Shown: in pieces, positions 57,201 through 64,000 of the stretch | Position numbering within the stretch: position 1 is the stretch's first letter | Layout: every line of letters starts with the position of its first letter | Source: Manihot esculenta | Lineage: Eukaryota; Streptophyta; Magnoliopsida; Malpighiales; Euphorbiaceae | NCBI RefSeq assembly: GCF_001659605.2 | Contig: NC_035173.2 | Span: forward strand, 16,904,618 to 16,968,617 | Direction of reading: 5' to 3' | Length of the DNA stretch: 64,000 nt | Translations under genes and position numbers: made by a program | Notes under the pieces: model-generated | Seen by the model: the letters and a program-made list of their open reading frames with translations, nothing else | Database searches by the model: none | Told to the model about the DNA's origin: nothing

Positions 57201-59269
57201 TCGTTCAGGACTTCTCAAAGATAGCAGCTCCTCTGACCAGGTTAACCAGGAAGAATCAGAAATTTCTGTGGACCGACCAGTGCGAAGAGAGTTTTGAAGA
57301 GCTTAAGAAGAGGTTGACTTCAGCACCAGTGTTAGCTCTGCCATCTAGCGATGAGGACTTTACAGTCTTTTGTGATGCGTCCCGTGTGGGACTGGGTTGT
57401 GTACTGATGCAGAATGAGAGGGTGATCGCTTATGCTTCTAGGCAGCTGAAGAAGCACGAGTTGAATTACCCCACACATGACCTAGAGATGGCAGCAATAA
57501 TCTTTGCACTCAAGATGTGGAGGCACTACCTCTATGGGGTTAAATGTGAGATCTTCACAGATCATAAAAGCCTGCAGTACATCCTGAGTCAAAGAGATTT
57601 GAACTTGAGACAGAGGAGATGGGTGGAGCTGCTGAGTGACTATGATTGCAAGATTCAGTATCATCCGGGTAAGGCGAATGTCGTGGCAGACGCCCTAAGC
57701 CGGAAGCCACTAGGCAGTTTATCCCACATATTGGCAGAGAGGAGGCCAGTGGTGAAGGAGTTCTATAAGCTTATTGAAGAAGGTCTACAGATGGAGTTAT
57801 CTGGTACAGGTGCCTTGGAGGCTCAGATGAGAATGGCACCCGTGTTTCTGGAGCAGGTGGCTCAGAAACAGCATGAGGACCCGGAGTTAGTGAAGATTGC
57901 CAGGGCTGTCCAGTCAGGCAATGACAGTGAGTTCAGATTTGACAACAAGGGGATCCTCCGCTATGGGAGCAGACTATGTGTACCAGATGACATAGGGCTA
58001 AAAGGAGACATTATGAGAGAGGCTCATAATGCGAGATACAGCATTCACCCCGGAGCCACCAAGATGTATCAAGATTTGAAGAAAGTTTATTGGTGGCCAG
58101 CGATGAAGAAAGAAGTGGCACAGTTTGTGTCCGCCTGCGAAGTATGTCAGAGGGTGAAGCTAGAACATCAGAAGCCGGCTGGAATGCTTAACCCGCTACC
58201 TATTCCAGAATGGAAATGGGAGAATATAGCTATGGACTTCGTAGTGGGGTTACCGGCGGCGTCCAACAGAGTGGACTCCATATGGGTGATTGTGGACAGA
58301 CTCACCAAATCTGCTCACTTCATTCCTGTCAGGAGTGGCTACTCTGTGGACAAGTTGGCGCAGGTGTATGTAGATGAGATCGTCAGGCTGCATGGGGTTC
58401 CTGTTTCGATAGTGTCTGATAGAGGGCCCCAGTTCACCTCCAGGTTTTGGCGGAGTCTGCAGAATGCCATGGGTACTAGGTTGGATTTCAGTACTGCCTT
58501 CCACCCGCAGACTAATGGACAGTCAGAAAGGACCATCCAGACTATCGAGGATATGCTCAGAATGTGTGTGCTGGACTTTGGCGGTTCTTGGAGGCAGCAT
58601 CTACCTTTGGTGGAGTTTGCCTACAACAACAGCCATCATGCTAGCATCGGGATGGCTCCATATGAAGCTTTGTACGGAAGGAAGTGCAGATCACCTGTTT
58701 GCTGGGAGGAAGTTGGAGAAAAGGCCTTGGCAGGGCCTGAGCTAGTAGAGATCACCAGCAGGGTGGTACCCATAATCAGAGAGAGAATCAAGACTGCTGC
58801 CAGCAGACAGAAGAGCTATGCAGACATCCGCAGAAGACAGTTAGAGTTTCAGGAGGGGGATCTGGTATTGCTCAAGGTGTCTCCTATGAAGGGAGTGGTT
58901 CGCTTTGGGAAGAAAGGTAAACTAGCCCCACGATACATCGGACCCTTTGAAATCTTGCAAAAGATTGGGAATGTGTCGTACAAGCTAGATTTACCTGCTT
59001 CAATGGAAAGAATCCATCCAGTTTTCCATGTTTCAATGTTGAGGAAGTTTGTGTCAGATCCGAGCAAGGCTCTTAGTGAGCCTGATGTGGAGGTCCAAGA
59101 GGATCTCACCTATGTTGAACAGCCAGTACGGATCATAGACACCCAGATCAGAAAGTTAAGGAACAAGGAAATCCCGATGGTGAAAGTCCTGTGGAACCAC
59201 CACAATTTAGAGGAATGCACTTGGGAGACACGGGAGTCTATGCTCCAGCAGTACCCTCATCTCTTTTAA
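54290..59269 (+). CDS. Intact gag-pol polyprotein of copy B
   Basis: One ORF of 1659 codons when started at [10 protein letters not shown] (54290); an in-frame ATG at 54257 would add 11 residues, but it lies before the acceptor-like CAG. Domains in order with rough residues: basic and Pro/Tyr-rich gag N-terminus (1-195), retrotransposon gag core (200-350), CCHC knuckle [14 protein letters not shown] (about 447-460), aspartic protease with DPGASHSFI (about 542-552), reverse transcriptase (about 740-920, FIDDILVYS near 880), RNase H (CDAS near 1028, TDHKS, DALSRK), and integrase. The integrase has an HHCC finger (HPGATKMYQ...CEVCQ, about 1252-1290) and the catalytic D/D/E in MDFVVG, SDRGPQF and a later conserved Glu. 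A C-terminal chromodomain-like segment follows (about 1607-1659, [16 protein letters not shown]). The single fused frame and this tail fit Tekay/Del-type chromoviruses. No stop, frameshift or missing catalytic residue seen. Confidence 0.95.
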   Translation: MRGTRRSARLTGVPPEDEGTSARPPTLPRAMSCRANRDRVSRDPRRSFDASRRGTDRGGSSSDVREVMEEDQRRDGNLDVSMEEEGTGESQGGVQASGYGFPPHYPPFPQGSGYPMGGTSDYSSFNPYPTYMPYPPFYPPYTQYPSYPPSPFYPNPANPTSGNAAPPPPPPTEPAAPVTQPPRPSSADGSKVKMTDYLKLDAPKYKSGDDPFEYLRVVKTITDELGASDSRAIQMAGFTLKCKKAREWFKCYVDPRLDGMTWEEFVNEFAGWAFPDSSRELKMIEFEQLRQSEHMGVEEFTDKFLELLPFSGQALDTDTKKAKRYVMKLHSRYSSLIQSAERESFHTVVDMARRMEASAIVEGSVKQSVTQSSGVKTPGRGGPGFSSQSSGKKRWDNTTRKPKKNKFWNKLKFGLGFGGGSSSGSDGTECQRCGRPHRGVYRAGTNTCFRCGQEGHIARDCPRAPFMGQPQQTASGSVAQPAVPATTQGSGRGRGRGAASSSGSRGEGPSAPARIFTMTQQEANTSNTVVSGNLVIGCSDVYALMDPGASHSFIAPRAVERLGLIVSGLECPLWVSGPKCDPSVAVSVCQYSPVFVEGRCLSADLVVLDLTDFDVILGMDWLSTHGATLDCRDKVVRFRDQNGSEVVFRGDKRGTPRGLISALQARRLLRKGCQGYLAHVRELDSQVREPASVPVVREFQDVFPDELPGLPPAWEIEFEIELVPGTRPISIPPYRMAPAELKELKEQLQELVEKGFIRQSTSPWGAPVLFVRKKDGSLRLCIDYRQLNKVTTKNRYPLPRIDDLFDQLAGAGCFSKIDLRSGYHQLRIRDEDVPKTAFRTRYGHFEFLVMPFGLTNAPAAFMDLMNKVFSQYLDHFVIVFIDDILVYSRNAEEHAHHLRLVLQTLREHGLYAKFSKCEFWLRSISFLGHVVSENGIEVDPKKTKTVANWPRPTSVTEIRSFLGLAGYYRRFVQDFSKIAAPLTRLTRKNQKFLWTDQCEESFEELKKRLTSAPVLALPSSDEDFTVFCDASRVGLGCVLMQNERVIAYASRQLKKHELNYPTHDLEMAAIIFALKMWRHYLYGVKCEIFTDHKSLQYILSQRDLNLRQRRWVELLSDYDCKIQYHPGKANVVADALSRKPLGSLSHILAERRPVVKEFYKLIEEGLQMELSGTGALEAQMRMAPVFLEQVAQKQHEDPELVKIARAVQSGNDSEFRFDNKGILRYGSRLCVPDDIGLKGDIMREAHNARYSIHPGATKMYQDLKKVYWWPAMKKEVAQFVSACEVCQRVKLEHQKPAGMLNPLPIPEWKWENIAMDFVVGLPAASNRVDSIWVIVDRLTKSAHFIPVRSGYSVDKLAQVYVDEIVRLHGVPVSIVSDRGPQFTSRFWRSLQNAMGTRLDFSTAFHPQTNGQSERTIQTIEDMLRMCVLDFGGSWRQHLPLVEFAYNNSHHASIGMAPYEALYGRKCRSPVCWEEVGEKALAGPELVEITSRVVPIIRERIKTAASRQKSYADIRRRQLEFQEGDLVLLKVSPMKGVVRFGKKGKLAPRYIGPFEILQKIGNVSYKLDLPASMERIHPVFHVSMLRKFVSDPSKALSEPDVEVQEDLTYVEQPVRIIDTQIRKLRNKEIPMVKVLWNHHNLEECTWETRESMLQQYPHLF

Positions 59270-59366
59270 GGTTAGATCCCTATGTGTTTATGTGCCTTGT
59301 ATGTATGTTATGTTTTATGCCATGCTATATGTACTAGTTGAGGAACATTCGGGGACGAATGTTCTT

Positions 59367-59379
59367 AAGGGGGGGAGAA
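59367..59379 (+). other. Polypurine tract of copy B
   Basis: AAGGGGGGGAGAA immediately before the 3' LTR; primer for plus-strand DNA synthesis. Confidence 0.85.
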
Positions 59380-61691
59380 TGTAATACCCGGCTAGACTCC
59401 GGTATCGGAATTCCTACCATCCGGTGGAATCTCGGATGTCGGAAGCCTCTAGTAGGGTAGAAACATGTTTTCATAAAATGTTTTAAAGTATTTCATGGTT
59501 TTAAGTATGAAAATTAAATGAGTTTTTGCATGAAAAGTCTTTGGAGGAAAACCCAGGTTCGGCCGCCGAAAGTCAAGTTCGGCCGCCGAACATGCATGCG
59601 TTTTGGAGGCACGTTAGGCCCCCGAAAGCATGAGTGAGGGCAGTCCAGGTTCGGCCGCCGAAAGTCAAGTTCGGCCGCCGAACATGGCATGCATGCGGAA
59701 GCACTTTCGGCCCCCGAACGTGGCCTGGCCAGCCACTATAAAAGGGTCACTTAGCCGAAATGGGCGAGCTTTCTCCCATTTTCGGCCATAGCTAGCTTCC
59801 GACCTCCCTCTCCCTAGATCTAGTGTTTTCCTTCAAATCCCCACCATTTTTCTTGAGTTTTAAGCTTGCATTGAAGATTTTGAGCTTTTGAAACAAGTTT
59901 TGGAGCTTTGGGAACTCAGGAGCTCATTTTCGTGGATCTCCAAGTTTAGGTCGTCTTCCTCTCGATCTTCAAGAGGTAAGAGTCGATCTTAAGCCCCATG
60001 TATGTTTTAAATAAGTTTTATGAAGTTTTATGGGGTAGAAATGCATGTTTAAGTTAGTTGAGCTATGTTAGGTTTTATGGGATTTTTTGAGCAATGTGGC
60101 ATGTTTGAGTATGTTTGAAGTGTTGTAGTTGGGGTATATGCTTGTTTGAGGCCCCTAGGAGCTTGTATGCATGTTTTGGTTGAGTGGTATGCATGATTTG
60201 AGCTTGGGAGGCGAAATGTGCATAGGAGAGCTGAGTTTCTGCCATTCTGGGAGAAACCAGGTTCGGCCGCCGAAGGGACTTTCGGCCGCCGCCTTGTGGA
60301 GGCAGGCCTTTCGGCTGCCGAAGTTGCCCCCGAAAGGAGACTTTCGTCTCTGTCTGGGACTTTCGGCCGCCGAAGGTGCCGCCGAACATGCATGAGTTTC
60401 GTCTCTGTCTGGGAGTTTCGGCCGCCGAAGGTGCCGCCGAACTTGCCTGACTTTCGGCTCTGGAGGGACTTTCGGCCGCCGAACCTGCCGTCGAAAGTGC
60501 CCTGTCCAGCCATTTCTTGCACGTTTTATGTAATTGTTTTATGATGTTTTAGGGGGTTTTTGGGGAGTATGTTAGAGTTATATTTATGTATGTTTGGTCC
60601 CTCATTTGGAGTCCACCTGTGTAGGTTCGGACCCGAGGAACCGAGGACCCCAGCAGTGAGCCAGCTGCTACAGAGTTTGTCAGAGCTAGCCAGAGGTGAG
60701 TGGAATAAACCTTAAGTTTTAAAATAAATAAAATATGAATTTTGAGCATGATCCATGCATCATGAATGCCAAGAGATATAGTAGGTTGTTTGCATTAGTA
60801 TTCACGAATATGTTGCATTGCATTTATGATGTTGATGTGGATTGGTTATTGGATGATCCTTTAGTCCTCATATGATATGATGATGTTATGGCATGATATG
60901 GTATGGAAGTCCAGGTTGTACCCATTCTACGTCCCTGGCACGATGTAAGAGAAAGTCCAGGTTGTACCCATTCTACGTCCCTGGCACATTGGTATGTTAT
61001 GATATGTTATGTTAAGAGAAAGACTGGTTGTACCCATTCTACGTCCCGGCACAGTTGGACTATGTAGAGGACTATAGGTGACAATACCATCCGAGATGTG
61101 ATTTGTTGTGATGTGTTGCATTTCATGAAAGCATGAAATTTTAATATATGATTTCTCTATTCTGCTCACTGGGCTTTGTAGCTCACCCCTCTCCCCTAAC
61201 CCCAGATGTGCAGGTACAGGGTAGACCAGGAGGTTAGCCAGAGTTTTGAAGTATGTTTATGTAATAGTTAGATTGTGGACATGACAATTGTACTATGATG
61301 TAATGTAAGAGATTTCAGTATGTTATGTAATGAGGTATATTGAGGTTATAGACGTGCTTGACCCTATGAGTATTGTAATCCCTTGTTGATGCATGATCTT
61401 AGATATTTGATGATACAGATGTTAGCCAACTCAACACATGTATATCGCCCATTGGGGCATTGATGAGATCCCACAGAGGGGTCAAGTTTATGATTATGTT
61501 TTAGTGCATGCACAGGTTGAGTTTGGTATATGAGAAATGAAAGAAAAGTTTTAATTTTTATGTATGATTGTTGATCATGTATGGGATTATACAGGTTTAC
61601 AGGTTATATGTCAGGCTTGCTACGGTTCCCGGCGGCCTTAAGCCGATCTGGATCCTAGCGCCGGTAACGGTCCGATTTTCGGGTCGTTACA
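59380..61691 (+). repeat. 3' LTR of copy B
   Basis: 2312 bases, TGTAATACCCGG to GGTCGTTACA; near-identical to 51702-54018. One small deletion near 60290 removes a few bases in a near-palindrome. Confidence 0.95.
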
Positions 61692-64000
61692 GTTAAGGTG
61701 ATCACAGATGAGATTGGGGCTGATGACAGTAGAGCCATTCAGATGGCTGGGTTCACGCTTAAGTGCAAGAAGGCACGGGAGTGGTTCAAGAATTATGTGA
61801 ACCCGAGAGTAGACAGCATGTCTTGGGAGGAGTTTGCAAACGAGTTTGCAGGATGGGCTTTCCCAGATAGTTCAAGAGAGCTGAAGATGATTGAGTTTGA
61901 GCAGTTGAGGCAGACCGATGAGATGAGTGTAGAGGAGTTTACAGATAGATTTTTAGAGCTGTTGCCATTTGCAGGGCAAAACCTTGACTCAGACCAGAAA
62001 AGGTCAAGGAGGTATATCATGAAACTCCACTCCAGATATTCCTCCTTGATCCAGTCAGCAGATAGGGAGAGCTTCCATGCCATAGTGGATATGGCCCGGA
62101 AAATGGAGGCCAGTGCCATTGTTCAGGGAACAGTCAGACAGTCAGTGGCACAGTCTTCTAGTTCCAAGACCCCAGGCTCTTCTTCTCTGAGTGCAGCTGC
62201 TTCAGGTAGCAAAAAGTGGAATAATACCACTAGGAAGCCCAAGAAGAACAAGTTTTGGAACAAGGTCAAATCCAGTCTGGGACTAGGGAGTGGCTCGAGC
62301 TCTGGTGCGGATAATGCAGTTTGTGCAAAGTGTAGTAGGCCACACAGGGGAGTTTGCCGGGCTGGGACAACAGCCTGCTTCAGATGCGAGCAAGAGGGAC
62401 ACATGGCTCGGGAGTGTCCTAGGGCAGCTTTTGGAGCACAGTCTCAGCAGACAGCTTATGGCAGTGTGGCTCAGCCAGCAGCTCCAGCCGTGACTCAGGC
62501 TAGTGGCAGAGGTAGAGGGAGAGGAGCAGCCTCTTCTTCAGCGGGTTTCAGAGGTGAAGGTCCATAAGCTCCAGCACGGATCTTCACCATGACTCAACAG
62601 GAGGCAGATGCATCTAACACCGTAGTGGCAGGTAACTTAGTCATTGGTTGTTCAGATGTGTATGCCTTGATGGACCCTGGTGCATCTCATTTTTTTATTG
62701 CTCCGAGAGCCGTCCAGAGGTTGGGGTTGATGATCTCTGAGTTAGAGTGTCCTCTCTGGGTCAGTGGACCCAAGTGTGACCCATTAGTGGCAGAGTCAGT
62801 CTGCCAGTGCAGTCCAGTCTTTGTTGAGGGAAGATGCCTTTCCGCCGATCTTGTGCTTCTAGACTTGACAGATTTTGACGTCATTCTAGGGATGGACTGG
62901 TTATCTACCCATGGTGCTACCTTGGACTGCAGGGACAAGGTAGTCAGGTTCAGAGGTCAGGATGGGTCAGAGGTTGTCTTCAGGGGAGACAGGAGGGGTA
63001 CACCTAGAGGTCTGATATCAGCTCTTCAGGCTCGTAGGTTGCTTAGGAAGGGATGTCAGGTGTATTTGGCTCATGTGAGAGAGCGTAGCAGTCAGGTTAG
63101 AGAGCCCGCCTCGGTGCCAGTAGTTAGAGAGTTTCTAGACGTCTTCCCAGACGAGCTGCCAGGTTTACCACCTGCTAGGGAGATAGAGTTCGAGATAGAA
63201 TTGATGCCTGGAACCCGACCGATCTCTATCCCTCCCTACAGGATGGCTCCAGCTGAGTTGAAAGAATTGAAGGAACAGTTGCAAGAGCTAGTAGAAAAGG
63301 GCTTCATCCGACCGAGCACCTCACCTTGGGGTTCACCAGTTTTGTTTGTGAGAAAGAAGGATGGATCCCTTAGGCTTTGTATCGACTACAGGCAGTTGAA
63401 CAAAGTCACTACCAAGAATAGGTACCCATTGCCAAGGATCGACGATCTATTTGACCAGCTAGCCGGAGCAGGTTGTTTCTCCAAAATAGATCTGAGATCG
63501 GGGTACCATCAGCTAAGGATAAGGGAGGAAGATGTGCCAAAGACAGCTTTCAGAACCAGATATGGGCATTTTGAGTTCCTTGTAATGCCGTTCGGGTTAA
63601 CCAACGCCCCTGCAGCATTCATGGATCTCATGAACAGAGTGTTTAGCCAATACCTGGATCACTTTGTTATTGTCTTCATAGATGATATCTTAGTGTATTC
63701 CAGGAATGCAGAGGAGCATGCCCATCATCTGAGGTTGGTTCTGCAGACCTTGAGGGGACACGGCTTGTATGCCAAGTTCTCCAAGTGCGAGTTCTGGCTG
63801 AGGAGCATTTCATTCTTGGGGCAGGTGGTGTCAGAAAATGGGATAGAGGTGGACCCCAAGAAGGTAGAAGCTGTGGCTAACTGGCCTAGACCCACTTCAG
63901 TGTCAGAGATCAGAAGTTTCTTGGGTTTGGCAGGTTACTACAGGAGGTTCGTTCAGGACTTCTCAAAAATTGCAGCTCCTCTGACCAGACTAACCAGGAA
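61692..64000 (+). pseudogene. Gag-pol of copy A, continued, runs off the window
   Basis: After the GTTAA duplication the gag frame of copy A resumes ([21 protein letters not shown]) and continues through the knuckle ([15 protein letters not shown], with Glu for the usual Gly). A stop TAA at 62565-62567 replaces the Ser codon in [11 protein letters not shown]. The same frame then continues with protease (DPGASHFFI), the reverse transcriptase motifs (FIDDILVYS near 63680) and the start of the RNase H connection to the window end. With the 5-base gag deletion at 51412, the altered primer site and the insertion of B, copy A is inactive. Confidence 0.9.

Larger units (their letters stand above)
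51702..61691 (+). mobile_element. Complete Ty3/gypsy chromovirus copy B
   Basis: 9990 bases bounded by LTRs (51702-54018 and 59380-61691), flanked on both sides by GTTAA (51697-51701 and 61692-61696). It contains an intact primer site, one long gag-pol ORF and an intact purine tract. It sits in the gag gene of copy A, whose reading resumes precisely after the target duplication. The two LTRs differ by about two dozen substitutions and one small indel by eye, roughly 1 percent, so the insertion is fairly young. It is the only copy here that could encode all its proteins. Confidence 0.95.

Noticed and set aside
31300..64000. Endogenous pararetrovirus or other viral integration
   Set aside because: The LTRs, target duplication, iMet primer site, integrase and gag-protease-RT-RNaseH-integrase order are those of Ty3/gypsy retrotransposons; no movement or envelope-like protein is present.

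Overview
This is a window of plant nuclear DNA, most likely from a eudicot and perhaps a woody Euphorbiaceae such as cassava; the lineage is inferred, not shown. The signs are split genes with GT-AG introns, long AT-rich intergenic DNA, a plant-type cytosolic tRNA-His, and repeats dominated by Ty3/gypsy LTR retrotransposons with plant-style tRNA-iMet primer sites. Only three protein genes look intact; most of the rest is mobile DNA.

Layout. 1-4.4 kb: a minus-strand Ty3/gypsy element (gag, protease, start of reverse transcriptase, leader, LTR), preceded by the tail of another polyprotein and a palindromic tandem repeat. 4.6-5.55 kb: three exons of a VPS53 (GARP tethering complex) gene, cut off at the repeat. 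6.2-6.8 kb: one end of a CACTA transposon. 7.3-8.5 kb: Ty1/copia and LINE relics. 9.2 kb: tRNA-His(GTG). 12.6-13.45 kb: an intact two-exon citrate-binding-protein-like gene. About 16.85-24.16 kb: a decayed Mutator-like element (MULE) with a broken transposase; nested in it is a 1.39-kb hAT-like element carrying pieces of host genes, including the N-terminal part of a DEAD-box RNA helicase. 24.3-25.1 kb: an intact single-exon fasciclin-domain gene. 26.1-29.0 kb: an intact five-exon cinnamyl-alcohol/mannitol-dehydrogenase-type gene. 29.5-31.1 kb: a deleted gypsy relic and about 13 copies of a 60-70 bp repeat.

31.3-64 kb is a cluster of one chromodomain-bearing Ty3/gypsy family with LTRs of about 2.2-2.3 kb. 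Copies E1, E2 and E3 lie on the minus strand and are all broken; E2 and E3 share one LTR. Copy A (plus strand) interrupts the LTR of E3, and copy B (51702-61691) is inserted in the gag gene of A with a clear 5-bp target duplication, GTTAA. B is complete: two LTRs, primer site, a 1659-codon gag-pol ORF, polypurine tract. The nesting gives a relative order of E3, then A, then B.

The host genes form a small island (24.3-29.0 kb, plus 12.6-13.5 kb) between transposon blocks. I see no evidence that they act in one pathway, though two encode predicted secreted or vacuolar proteins and one is a phenylpropanoid/polyol-type dehydrogenase. I found no CRISPR array, bacterial operon or clearly new enzymatic system. 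The most unusual items are the chimeric gene-capturing hAT element, the hairpin arrays in the MULE ends, the near-palindrome arrays and possible leader intron of the gypsy family, and the VPS53 exon broken at a palindromic repeat.
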